64,000 nucleotides of DNA from Marinilabilia salmonicolor JCM 21150 (GTDB taxonomy: Bacteria > Bacteroidota > Bacteroidia > Bacteroidales > Marinilabiliaceae), in the NCBI RefSeq assembly GCF_000259075.1, contig NZ_AJKI01000010.1:62001-126000 (forward strand), in the 5' to 3' direction. A program made the translations under genes and the position numbers. The notes under the pieces are model-generated. The model was not told the DNA's origin, made no database searches, and saw only the letters and a list, made by a program, of their open reading frames with translations. This document shows positions 9,453 through 19,300 of this stretch, piece after piece. Position 1 is the first letter of the stretch; each line of letters begins with the position of its first letter.

Positions 9453-11057
9453 TTACCAGTTAGGATTTTGGCTCAGATTAGAATTCAAGTCTCTCTCTGT
9501 CTGCGGAACAGGCCACAAATAATGCTTCGAAGCATCAAAAGACCTTTCTTCAATAGCAACATGTCCGTCTTCCATGCCCTGAACACCTTCTACTTCCATT
9601 CCGTAAACCCATCCATTCAAAACATCTTCAGCAATTCCCCAACGTATAATATCTTTATGTCTCAATCCTTCAAACGCAAGTTCTGTCCTTCTTTCATTTC
9701 TGACTATAAATCTCAATTCATCGGTAGAACCACCCGGAAAACCGAGAGCTGCTGCATCACTAAACCCGGCTCTTTCTCGCAACGGACGAATGGTCAAATT
9801 CCAACCCTGTTCATCCATGCCACTGGTTTCCACAAGGGCTTCAGCATGCATCAATAATACATCGGCATAACGGATCAGAATAATATTTAATCCGGACATA
9901 AGATTGGCCCGATAGTTTTTATCCCAGTATTTTTTCAAATAATAACCTGTCGCGGTAACATCAGAGCTGGCTCCAAAGGCATCCTGACCACTGCCCGGCT
10001 CGGTATAAACAAAATGGTCACTCCCATCAGCCAATGGATAACTATTTCCATCATATACAACCGTTGCTTTTAGCCTGGGATCCCTGTTTTCGTACGGATT
10101 CTCAGGATCAAAACTTGCTGCCGGAGCTTCTTCAATGTTATAACCATCCAACGTCAAATAACTGTCAACCAACGACTGAACCGGTGAAAGCTGCGAGTAT
10201 CCGCCCAGAGAAGGAGGAAGGAAATGATACTGATCACTATGCTCCCTGCTTGACTGAAGGTATTGCAAGTCGAGTATTACTTCTGAATTGTTTTCATTTT
10301 CAAGAGAAAATAATGATTCATAATCCTCAAATAAAGCAAAAGGACCATCATTAATAATATCTCCTGTTACATCCAATAATTCGGGATATTTACCTTCAAA
10401 AAGCAGAATCCTGGCTTTTAAGGCCATAGCAGCCCAATGAGTGATGCGACCAACATCGTCTCCGCTATAAGAAGACGGCAGGTATTCATTGTTAATTATT
10501 TCATCAAGGTCATTCAGCAATTCTTCAACAATAACCTCTTTCTCCGTTCTGGAAACCGACTGAGACTGGTCTATTGAAATAACATCGGTAGCATAGGATA
10601 CATTTCCGAATTTCGAATAAAGCTCAAAGTAATGGTAAGCTCTGATAACCTTTGCTTCTGCAGAGTATCTATTGGAAAGTTCCTCGCTCAACTCAGGAAC
10701 CTGATCAATGTTATTCAACAACAGATTACAGGCCCTGATACCGGAATACCTATCAGACCATTCATTCTGTACATACTCATTTGCCGTAGAATACGATCCG
10801 TTACCGATACTTTGATTGAATGCATTAGGGACTTTGGTATAACCATTGTCTGTCATTGCATCAGAATAAAACACCTTTGCTGCACTCGAAAGTGTAGGAT
10901 AACAGGCATTTATTGCATACAAACCCGCTTCAGGCTTTTGCCAGAAAGTCTGGTCGGTTTCTCTGTCATATGGCTCCAATTCTAATTCAACACAGGATAC
11001 TGCGGAAAAAGAAATTAAAACAGCCAATAATTTGAATATATTAAATTGTGTCTTCAT
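9453..11057 (-). CDS. SusD-like outer-membrane glycan-binding lipoprotein (mannan locus)
   Basis: A 534-residue SusD/RagB protein. Its lipoprotein signal ends SAVSC, followed by VELELEPYDRETD. The N-terminal tetratricopeptide-type helices (YSAEAKVIRAYHYFELY) and the C-terminal family block (FIVRNERRTELAFEGLRHKD, IRWG) are clear, and the end NLSQNPNW is typical. SusD forms the lid over its partner SusC porin, here encoded 103 bp upstream, and delivers oligosaccharide to it. The ligand is inferred to be GH76-generated manno-oligosaccharides. Confidence 0.93.
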   Translation of the reverse strand: MKTQFNIFKLLAVLISFSAVSCVELELEPYDRETDQTFWQKPEAGLYAINACYPTLSSAAKVFYSDAMTDNGYTKVPNAFNQSIGNGSYSTANEYVQNEWSDRYSGIRACNLLLNNIDQVPELSEELSNRYSAEAKVIRAYHYFELYSKFGNVSYATDVISIDQSQSVSRTEKEVIVEELLNDLDEIINNEYLPSSYSGDDVGRITHWAAMALKARILLFEGKYPELLDVTGDIINDGPFALFEDYESLFSLENENNSEVILDLQYLQSSREHSDQYHFLPPSLGGYSQLSPVQSLVDSYLTLDGYNIEEAPAASFDPENPYENRDPRLKATVVYDGNSYPLADGSDHFVYTEPGSGQDAFGASSDVTATGYYLKKYWDKNYRANLMSGLNIILIRYADVLLMHAEALVETSGMDEQGWNLTIRPLRERAGFSDAAALGFPGGSTDELRFIVRNERRTELAFEGLRHKDIIRWGIAEDVLNGWVYGMEVEGVQGMEDGHVAIEERSFDASKHYLWPVPQTERDLNSNLSQNPNW

Positions 11058-11160
11058 TAGTCTATTTTTTAAATTTCAAGGTCTAATGGAACGGGCATTC
11101 CAATATTTATCAACTTCTCAGCAATATTCGTTGTCATGCTCATTTCGCATCGGTCTTTTC

Positions 11161-14133
11161 TTAGAAATTAAGATTCAACCCCATTGAATAAGTCCTTGCT
11201 ACCGGATATATACGTCCGCTACCATCTGCCGTTTCAGGATCCCAACCGCCAATCATATCGGTAATGGTAAGGGCATTCTGCACACTCACATAAAACCGGA
11301 AATTATCAACACCAATCCATTTTATCATATTGTTGCGAAAAGTATATCCCAACTGAGCATTCTTTAAACGAAGGTAGGAAGCATCCTGAATCCAGAAATC
11401 GGATTTGGCTGCATTATTGGCAGACTCAGAACCAACTGTTAAACGAGGATAGGTGGCATCTGTATTCCCCGGAGTCCATCTATCCATATGAAAATCAAAA
11501 GCCGGTCCTTCATTGTTGTTGTGAAAAGCTTCTACAGACTCCCCTCTCATCCAAACACTCCTTTGACCAACCCCCTGCCAAAACATGGAAAAGTCAAAAT
11601 CTTTCCACTTCAGGGAGTAATTAAAACCATAGGTAAATCTCGGGAAAGAGTTCCCTAACACAAACCGGTCATCATCTTCCTTCACAAGATCATCTCCATC
11701 TTTATCCAGGTACCTGATGTCACCAGGCTTAGGTGTTACACCGTCCAAGTGAGGTCCTTCTGCAACTTCTGCTTCGTTTTGGAAGAAGCCGTCCCAACGA
11801 TAGGCATAATAGGAGTTAATGGGATACCCCTCTTTAATAATGGTATTCACATCAAGTCCATAAATCCACTCCGTACCTTTGGTATCTACCACCTCATTTC
11901 TTGAATCAGAAATATTTGCACTTATAGTATGCTGGAAATTATCGGTCCTGTGATTATATGTTGCAGAGAGCTCCCAACCGTAATTCTTGACCTTTCCTGC
12001 GTTTTGTATAGGGGCTCCGCCACCATAAGTGCCGGGAACAGGAAGCTCAACAAGAATATCTCTGGTCATGTTATGAAAATAATCAAAAGTCAGATTCAGC
12101 GAATTTCTGAAAAGACCTATATCGACACCCACATTAAACATTCTGGTTGTTTCCCATGTCAAATCTCTGTTGGACGCAGAAAACCCGGCCACATTCACCA
12201 TCTGGCTTCCAAAATTGTATCCGTTGGTAACAGACACAGATGACTGATACCTGTAATCTCCAATTCGGTTGTTTCCGACAAGGCCCCAGGAACTTCTCAG
12301 TTTCAGAGAACTCAGATAATTCTCAACAGGCGCAAAAAACGGTTCTTCAGAAACCCTCCAGGCCCCCGACATTGAAGGAAACAAAGAAGACCGATTATCC
12401 TCCGAAAATTTTGAAGAATAATCTTCTCTCAGGTTAAATTCTAAAAGATACTTCTCTCTGAAATTATACTCCAAACGACCAAACAGTGAGTATATTGACC
12501 AATCACTGGCCCAACCTTCGTTTTGCGTATTCTCAGTTTGAGAACCTGCCATAATATCATATTGCGCCTCGTCGGTAATACGATAAGTGGCGAAACTATT
12601 GTCAATGCCTCCTTCATAAGAATAACCGGCCATGGCGTTAAAAGTATGATCATCAATTACTTTTTCATATTTTAAAATTACATTGGAAGTCAGGTTTTGA
12701 ACCCTTCCAAAATTCTCCGTCATCCGATTTTCCTGATCACCGGAGTTTTCCAATGCTTTTCTGTTTTCATGCATTCTGTTATTATACAACTGCCCGCCAA
12801 TCATTCCGCTCAGGTTCAGACCGTCCAATATTTCCCAATCAGCGTTAAAAACCCCGGATAGATCTCCGTTGGAATTTTGGCGATACCCTCCCTGCTCTAA
12901 TCGTTGTAAAGCATTACTATTACTCCCGCTTGAGTAGGTATAATCCCCGTTTTCATCCACAATCGGATAAATTGATGGCATACGTGTTGCCTGCTCAATA
13001 ATCCACTCGGTCCAATATGCATGATCCTTTATTTCATTTCTGGCGTAAGCAACTTTTGCTCCTATTTTAAATTTATCTGTTACCTGATGTTCCAGGTTAA
13101 GACGCACATTATACCTTTTCATTCCATAAGAGGGTCCTTCAAAAAGACTGGCCTGATCAAAAAAACCAAAGGAAGTTAAGAATGTGGTCTTCTCATTGCC
13201 TCCGCTAAACGATAAATTATGTGATTGTTGAGGGGCTGCAGACTTGTAAATTTCTTCCATCCAGTTTACATTAGGTCCGGCACCACTACGATAATACTCT
13301 ATCTGCTCAGGAGTAAATGCAATCGTTCTTCCTGAATTAACAAGAGCTTCATTTCTTAATTCCGCATATTCCCAGGAATCAACAATATTGGGAAGAAAAG
13401 TTGCCTCCTGAATTCCGTAATTAAAATTGTAATTAACCTTTGTCTCCCCCTCTGATCCCTGTTTGGTAGTAATTAACACAACACCATTAGAAGCTCTGGA
13501 TCCATAAATTGCTGTAGAGGATGCATCCTTCAGAACCGAGATACTTTGAATATCGGACTGATTCACATTTTGAATATCCCCGATAATACCATCGATAATA
13601 ACCAACGGATCATTGTTGTTTAACGTATTCAACCCACGGATATTAATGGAAGGCCTATTGCCCGGCTGAGAATTGGACTGCTGGATAATTAACCCGGGAG
13701 TGGTTCCCTGAAGAGCTTCCACGGCATTGGCCACCGGTTTTCCTTCCAGCGATTCGGGAGTAACTGAGGAAACAGCTCCCGTAAGATTCACTTTCTTTTT
13801 TGAACCGTAACCAACAACCACTACCTCATCCAGGCCTAAAGTGGACTCCTTCATTACAACATTCACAATTGCCTGCCCGGCAATCGGAATTCTTTGATTT
13901 TCCATCCCTATAAATGAAAAAACCAAAACTCCGTCCGAATCTGGTACCTCTAAGGAATAATTACCATTCATATCGGTAATGGTTCCTTCACTTGTTCCTT
14001 CAATTAATACATTGACACCCGGAATGGGGTCATTCCCGGCATCTGTGACTTTACCACTTACCTGCAATTGCTGTGAAAAGCCCAACACAGGTAATGATAA
14101 AAGAATCAGAAATAGAATTAAATACTTTTTCAT
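11161..14133 (-). CDS. SusC-like TonB-dependent oligosaccharide transporter (mannan locus)
   Basis: A 990-residue outer-membrane beta-barrel importer. Order: signal peptide (1-20), carboxypeptidase-regulatory-like domain (about 24-95, VSGKVTDAGNDPIPGVNV), TonB-box region LDEVVVVGYG (about 101-110), plug domain with NIRGLNTLNNNDPLVIIDG, then the barrel ending in MGLNLNF. Length and architecture are normal for SusC. It is the first gene of the mannan operon, with a well-formed promoter and candidate operator 65-100 bp upstream. Energised by TonB, it would move manno-oligosaccharides to the periplasm for the periplasmic GH76 and GH92 enzymes. Confidence 0.94.
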   Translation of the reverse strand: MKKYLILFLILLSLPVLGFSQQLQVSGKVTDAGNDPIPGVNVLIEGTSEGTITDMNGNYSLEVPDSDGVLVFSFIGMENQRIPIAGQAIVNVVMKESTLGLDEVVVVGYGSKKKVNLTGAVSSVTPESLEGKPVANAVEALQGTTPGLIIQQSNSQPGNRPSINIRGLNTLNNNDPLVIIDGIIGDIQNVNQSDIQSISVLKDASSTAIYGSRASNGVVLITTKQGSEGETKVNYNFNYGIQEATFLPNIVDSWEYAELRNEALVNSGRTIAFTPEQIEYYRSGAGPNVNWMEEIYKSAAPQQSHNLSFSGGNEKTTFLTSFGFFDQASLFEGPSYGMKRYNVRLNLEHQVTDKFKIGAKVAYARNEIKDHAYWTEWIIEQATRMPSIYPIVDENGDYTYSSGSNSNALQRLEQGGYRQNSNGDLSGVFNADWEILDGLNLSGMIGGQLYNNRMHENRKALENSGDQENRMTENFGRVQNLTSNVILKYEKVIDDHTFNAMAGYSYEGGIDNSFATYRITDEAQYDIMAGSQTENTQNEGWASDWSIYSLFGRLEYNFREKYLLEFNLREDYSSKFSEDNRSSLFPSMSGAWRVSEEPFFAPVENYLSSLKLRSSWGLVGNNRIGDYRYQSSVSVTNGYNFGSQMVNVAGFSASNRDLTWETTRMFNVGVDIGLFRNSLNLTFDYFHNMTRDILVELPVPGTYGGGAPIQNAGKVKNYGWELSATYNHRTDNFQHTISANISDSRNEVVDTKGTEWIYGLDVNTIIKEGYPINSYYAYRWDGFFQNEAEVAEGPHLDGVTPKPGDIRYLDKDGDDLVKEDDDRFVLGNSFPRFTYGFNYSLKWKDFDFSMFWQGVGQRSVWMRGESVEAFHNNNEGPAFDFHMDRWTPGNTDATYPRLTVGSESANNAAKSDFWIQDASYLRLKNAQLGYTFRNNMIKWIGVDNFRFYVSVQNALTITDMIGGWDPETADGSGRIYPVARTYSMGLNLNF

Positions 14134-14202
14134 ACGTTCAATTTATTTGGTTTGCAATCTGGAAAACGACATTTGTTTGAACATTGAACCATTTTTTCAG
14201 CA

Positions 14203-14232
14203 CAAATGTATATACATTTACACTTTATACAA
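14203..14232 (-). promoter_or_regulatory. Bacteroidota-type promoter of the mannan susC operon
   Basis: On the minus strand TTG (14232-14230), a 19-bp spacer and TACATTTG (14210-14203) fit the TTG / TAnnTTTG consensus of Bacteroidota sigma-ABfr promoters. Transcription would start near 14198, giving a leader of about 65 nt before the susC ATG. A 16-bp palindrome covers the -7 box. Confidence 0.7.
14204..14219. promoter_or_regulatory. candidate GntR operator on the mannan promoter
   Basis: A perfect 16-bp palindrome, AAATGTATATACATTT, with core TGTATATACAT at 14207-14217. It overlaps the -7 box of the susC promoter, where bound protein would block RNA polymerase. The same core with two changed central bases occurs on the regulator's own promoter. 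Binding by the neighbouring GntR protein is inferred. The rest of 14134-14515 is AT-rich with no other feature. Confidence 0.6.
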
Positions 14233-14480
14233 ATATTTTAAGCTCTTTTTAACACTTACGGGTGTTATTAAGAATATTTCCAAACTAATGGGACCTCAAT
14301 ATTCTCACTCCAAATTCATCAGGACTAAATCTTTAACCAATTTTCACAAAATTAATACTCTAAATTCTTGAGCTCATCTGCTTTTTTTTAGAAACATCAA
14401 CCCTTCTGTCTTTACTATCAATATATTGGAAGATTCTCATCCATTTTTGAAAATAATTCATAAATTCTGAAAACATTTGC

Positions 14481-14497
14481 TATATTTGTATGGACAT
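14481..14497 (+). promoter_or_regulatory. gntR promoter -7 box overlapped by a second candidate operator
   Basis: TATATTTG (14481-14488) matches TAnnTTTG. A near -33 element TTC sits at 14457-14459 with a 21-bp spacer. TGTATGGACAT (14487-14497) matches the core of the susC-side palindrome at 9 of 11 bases (TGTATnnACAT) and overlaps the -7 box, suggesting autorepression. The gene's ATG is at 14516. Confidence 0.5.
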
Positions 14498-14515
14498 ATA
14501 ATCAAATAACAAAAA

Positions 14516-15241
14516 ATGATCACAATAGATAAGAAGTCTGGAGTTCCCTTACATGAACAGATTGAAAAGAAATTAAGAGAACTAATTGCTCGACCCGAAT
14601 ACATGAAGGACGGGAAAATGCTTCCTACTGAAACCGAACTTTCCAAAAAACTTGAAGTTTCCAGAACGACCATCCGCCAGGCCATTACAAGCCTGGTTAA
14701 TGACGGATTACTAATCCGCCGAAAAGGATCCGGAACTAAAGTATCAACTAACGGAATTGAAGGCGTGGGACGCAAATGGAAAAGTTTCTCTCAGGAAATG
14801 AAATCCCTGGGAATAAACATTAAAAATTTTGAACTTCATCTACTTTGGGAAGTACCTCCTAAAAATGTAGCTGCCTTTTTTAAAATTGACTCAACCACTC
14901 CTGTGTTAACCCTTCAAAGATTAAGAGGAAGTCATTCAGGCCCTTTTGTTTTTTTCATTTCATATTTCAATCCAAAGTTGTGTTTAACTGGAAACGAAAA
15001 CTTCAACCGACCACTTTATGATGTATTACAGGAGGAATGTGGATGTATCGTTTCAACATCACATGAAAAAATATCCGCGGTAAATGCAGATAATTTGCTT
15101 TCTAAAAAACTTAAGGTTGATTTAAATACAGCTTTATTAAAAAGGGTAAGAGAGGTTTATGATATCAACAAAATGCCTATTGAATACAACATAGGTCTTT
15201 ATAGATCAGACAAATTTACCTATTCTATTTCTTTTAGTTAA
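14516..15241 (+). CDS. GntR-family (HutC/UTRA) transcriptional regulator of the mannan locus
   Basis: A 241-residue cytoplasmic regulator. Residues 1-75 are the winged helix-turn-helix: GVPLHEQIEKKLRELI, then LPTETELSKKLEVSRTTIRQ and GLLIRRKGSGTKV (the wing). Residues about 90-238 are a UTRA effector domain (VLTLQRLRGSHSGPFVFFIS, MPIEYNIGLYRSDKFTYSI). HutC-type members usually repress until a small metabolite, often a sugar phosphate, binds the UTRA pocket. It is divergent from the mannan susC gene, and both promoters carry the same candidate operator. Mannose-6-phosphate or a manno-oligosaccharide would be a logical inducer, by inference. HTCS or SusR regulators are more usual for such loci. 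Confidence 0.88.
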   Translation: MITIDKKSGVPLHEQIEKKLRELIARPEYMKDGKMLPTETELSKKLEVSRTTIRQAITSLVNDGLLIRRKGSGTKVSTNGIEGVGRKWKSFSQEMKSLGINIKNFELHLLWEVPPKNVAAFFKIDSTTPVLTLQRLRGSHSGPFVFFISYFNPKLCLTGNENFNRPLYDVLQEECGCIVSTSHEKISAVNADNLLSKKLKVDLNTALLKRVREVYDINKMPIEYNIGLYRSDKFTYSISFS

Positions 15242-15257
15242 CTATTTCCCTAACCAA

Positions 15258-15461
15258 TTATCGATCAAGACCAAACGAATTTGCATTTACGCCAAAGACA
15301 TCCAGAGAATCACCGGCAAAAGCGAAAAGACCGGTTACCGCATCCTGGACAACATCCGTAAGCAATTGGGAAAAAAGCCCCATCAATTCATAGCCATCAA
15401 AGAATTCGCCGACTTTGCCGGCTTTGAACAGGAAGAAGTAAAGCAGTACATCTACGACTGA
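15258..15461 (+). pseudogene. remnant of a small conserved DNA-binding-like protein lacking a start codon
   Basis: A 67-codon open frame ending at TGA 15459-15461. It reads SIKTKRICIYAKDIQRITGK at its start, then a GYRILDNIRKQLGKKPHQF block and an IKEFADFAG segment. This resembles a widespread short Bacteroidota family (YAKDIQ.ITGKS...LGK..HQF) of unknown function, from memory. No ATG, GTG or TTG lies at the expected start: the codon before SIK is TTA. Codon use (GCC, GGC, ATC, ACC) is more GC-rich than in the neighbours. It starts 17 bp after the gntR stop. I infer a gene whose start was lost; use of a rare start codon such as ATC is the alternative. Confidence 0.5.
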
Positions 15462-15725
15462 CCCATAAAATATAGCGTGTTTTACTGCCTTTTGATGCCC
15501 TTAAACAAAAACCCTGAACGCAACTCCTTCAAGGGGTGCAATCCAACACAAAAGCCATCAATTCATTCAAATTCCCCACCTCCATAAAGGCTCAAACAAT
15601 TCCAACCATCTGTTAAAGCTTCATTTTCATAAAAATCATTCTCCATTGTTTCCATTTAAGCTCACAACAAACAAGAAAGCATCTCTCGATCCACCACAAA
15701 ATCCACCAAATCAGCACAAACAAAA

Positions 15726-15756
15726 TTGCATCTCAACTCTTAATTCCCTAACTTTG
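15726..15756 (+). promoter_or_regulatory. strong-consensus promoter in a gene-free stretch
   Basis: TTG (15726-15728), a 20-bp spacer and TAACTTTG (15749-15756) match the Bacteroidota promoter consensus exactly. No long reading frame follows, but a strong terminator lies about 150 bp downstream. The 15462-15725 part of this 900-bp gap shows nothing I can assign. Confidence 0.5.
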
Positions 15757-15760
15757 AGAA

Positions 15761-15942
15761 TGACTTCAAAAGTCAAAAACGCTCAAACATCATCAAAACG
15801 AATGAGAACAAATTGGTGAACAGCTTAAAAACACAAAAGCGAACAACCTGATTTACAGCACCGATGAATGGAATACATGAATCCCGCCCGGATCACAACA
15901 AAAAACTGCAATTCTTAACTAGAAGAGTTGCGGTTTTTTTTG
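15761..15942 (+). ncRNA. candidate small RNA of about 180 nt
   Basis: This is the segment between the predicted start (about 15761) and the terminator T-run (to 15942). The only ATG-initiated frame near the start (15760) is 19 codons long. I recognise no known RNA family. The claim rests only on promoter plus terminator geometry; a leaderless micro-peptide or a decayed mRNA are alternatives. Confidence 0.35.
15905..15942 (+). terminator. rho-independent terminator
   Basis: A 12-bp stem (ACTGCAATTCTT with AAGAGTTGCGGT, two G-T pairs), six-base loop AACTAG, and a run of eight or nine T. An A-run precedes the stem, so it could also work on the minus strand. Confidence 0.75.
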
Positions 15943-15985
15943 TAAGCTTCTGCATCAAAACCCTTTTATTGGCCAGGAAAAACAA

Positions 15986-16022
15986 AATTCCCCGAAAGCA
16001 CAGCACATGCCTCCGGGGAATT
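15986..16022 (-). terminator. probable terminator of the GH5-GH43 gene
   Basis: Nine-base arms AATTCCCCG and CGGGGAATT are separated by 19 bases. On the minus strand the stem runs into TTTTGTTTTT. It lies about 345 bp beyond the stop codon of the minus-strand enzyme gene, so the 3' untranslated region would be long. The intervening 16023-16365 is AT-rich and shows nothing else. Confidence 0.5.
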
Positions 16023-16365
16023 ACTGAGAAAAACTGAATGTTCAGGCCTGATTAGCACCTGAATCATTTCGTTTTAGGCTTTTAAATCATCAAAAAAACC
16101 TACTACTTCAAAATTAGTTAATCAGTCATAAGTCATGATTTGATTTGGGATATAATTCTTTCAAAATTAGATACAAAAACACTCACTATTATCTTTGAAA
16201 AGTTTCAGAAAGAACTCTTGCCAAGACTCAAAAAATATATCTGATTTTTAAACAAAAATATCTCTAAGCAAAAATAATCCTCACAACACTTCACAGTTAT
16301 AACCAACGAGCCTGTATTAAACTACTGGCACAATAAAACCTGAACTTCCAAAGTCTCATCAACTA

Positions 16366-19300
16366 TTAATAAAATTTCGACACCACAACCTTACCATATC
16401 CTTTTTCAGCATTGCCAATCACATAAACGCCTGTGACAAGACCTGAGACAGCATTCTTTCGTTTTACCCCTGAACGAAGTAATTTCCCGGTTACAGAATA
16501 GACATCCACCTTTTCATCAGGCAATAACTCTTCAAAAACGACCTCTTGTACCGAGGTATCATATTCATCCGAATTGGAAAGAAATACATCTTCAATAAGA
16601 ATTGGACTTCCACCCAACGACCAGAATCCAACAATATATATGTGCGATGGATTCAACGGAATTAACTGGCCATCAACCTCTTTCTTCATGCGATTCAAAT
16701 CAATAACCAGTTCTGTTTCATCCTGTACGTCATAGGTAAAAGGTGAAGACCAGTAACTGCTCTCATCGAAGATGCGAAATGAGGCATTTCCGCCTGGAAT
16801 TTCCTTAAGTTTAACCACCAGAAATTTATATCCTGACAAATCCAGGCCGTTGTCGTACTGCCAACCACCAAAGCCATATTGTCCGGTAACAAGTTCACCG
16901 GTAGTTTCATCAAAGGTTCCCGTTTCCCAGATGGAAGGATTAAATCCTTCGTTGGTTAAAGGAAAAGTGCTTACTACCACAGTAAAACTGACACTTTGCT
17001 GATTTCCAAGCTTGTCCTGATAAGTGGCGGTAATATTGACTTCTCCATTTTTTTTGGCTACAACTTGTCCGTTCACTACGTCAGCAACCTCGGGATTGCT
17101 GTTAACAATAGATACTTCTGACGAAATATTTTCCGTATGCCCATCCTGGAAGAGGGCGGTAATTCTTAGTGTCCTGCTGGTTCCCAACACCAATTCCAAC
17201 TCCTGGTCATCCATATACAGTTGGTCCAGCGTTAACTGTTCCTCTGTAAAACCTGTAAAACTATCGTCGTAAAACAAATCTTCGGCGAAGGTCGCCTCTG
17301 TAGTAAACCAATCCACATCCACAAAACCACCTGTGGTTTCAGTAGCATAGTTAAATATGGCGAACTTATTTCCTGTAAAAACCGACAGATCGAATGCCAT
17401 ATTCAACTCTTCTCCCATCGGGTGATATGTCTGATTGTCGGTACTGTAATAAAACTTTGCGATACCGGTACCGTAGTTAGCCACTGCTCTTAAATAAACC
17501 ACCTCTTCAACCAATGTTTCAGTTCCGATCTGAGGTACGCCATCCAGTTCTGTCATTATTCGCTTCTCTCCATTAACAACCGTTACGCCGATAAAAGCAT
17601 AGGGATCCTGAAAAACAGCCAAACCGGCCACATCACCTTCCTGCATATTTTTGACATCCATCTTGATGGTTCCATAAGAATCAACAGTCTCTGAGTGATA
17701 GCCAAAAATTCTTTGAGTCAGCGTATTTCGTGCATTTAGGAAACCATCTGTCACCCCGGCAGTTTCAAGACGAAGAAACCCGGGGCGGTCAAACAGTGAC
17801 CATTTGCTGTCATCCGGATTGTGGTTCCATCCCCACTGCATACCAAGCTGATAATTTCTGAAGTTATCATTGGTAGGCAACACCGTCACAGGGTACGATT
17901 GCCCCACATCGGGCTTACGATAAGTCGTAACCCCCTGACCGTTTTCTCCAATTTCAGGCCAGTTATTCACCCAGGTTACGGGCTGTAAGTTGGGAAAGCG
18001 GCCATAAGGACCTTTATCATAAAACAAAACAGTCCACCACTCTCCTGTTTGGGTTTCAACCAGTGCCCCCTGATGAATATTGTCATCATCCAATAAAAGC
18101 TTCTCTTCATAATCCCCAAACAGATTTGCAGATCGAAATGCCACCTGTGAAGCGGGCCACCCTCCATAAGTAGCATAGATGTAATAAAACCCGTTAATCT
18201 TGTACATGTGACATCCCTCCAGTCCTGAATCCGGCCGTTCAATTACAGTCCGGTCTTCACCTATCGCTTCAAAATTCTCATCCAGCTTAGTAATCTTTAT
18301 GGTATTGATGCCATGCACCACATAAATCGTCCCATCCTCTTCGAAGAAAAGCCCCGGGTCATAATAACTGCGGGATAGTTTTTGAAGGTTCCACTGCCCT
18401 GAAGGATCAGAAGTGGTCAGCAGATATCCACCTTCATCAAGTGTATTGAACATGATGTAGAAAGTACCATCATTATATCGCAAACTGGATGCCCATTGCC
18501 CGCGTGCATACCGGTCTTCTCCGTTGAGTAAATTATAAGGATCACCGGACTCTATCATTTCCAACGGATTGTTGCAATACTCCCAGTTTACAAGATCATA
18601 ACTCTTTAGAAGAGTAGCACCCGGGAATATATGCATTGTGGTACTCACCATGTAGTAAACATCTCCCACGCGAATCACATCCGGGTCAGGGAAATCTGCG
18701 TGAATCAATGGATTTGTATAAGTTCCGTCTCCGTTATCACTTTGAGACTGATACTGAAATTCGGGACGGGGATGGTCCGTTTCTGCATATTCCTGATACC
18801 AGTGATATACAGGCCAGGGACAAGCTTCAGGATCATTCAGAAAAGTGTACGATTCTCCGTCTGCGGGCTCTTCTCCGGTAAAGTCTGCCAGGAAGTGAGG
18901 ACTGGTAAATAACAACCAGCTTACATTTCCTGTTTCGTCCATAATTCTCTTAAAGTTGGCACCAAAACCTTCACCACCGGCTGTTCCTGTTATCCCTGTT
19001 CCCCACGAAACATCTTCATACTTCTCCGGTGCCCAATCCATTTCCGTAATCATAATTGGCGCAAAATCAGCAACCGGTTTTACATTGGCATCCCATTCTC
19101 CTTTAAAGACCTCATATCCATCAGCACTACCAAACCACCCGGGATAAATATGGACAGCATAACCTATATTCTCACCTTCGATGGGATTCACGGCATACCC
19201 TTTGTACTGGGCCTGATAGGCTGAACCCGGAATCCACAACACATTATGAAAACCGTTTTCCCTTATTTTGTCAACCACAGGCTGGAAAATTTCTTTTAAC

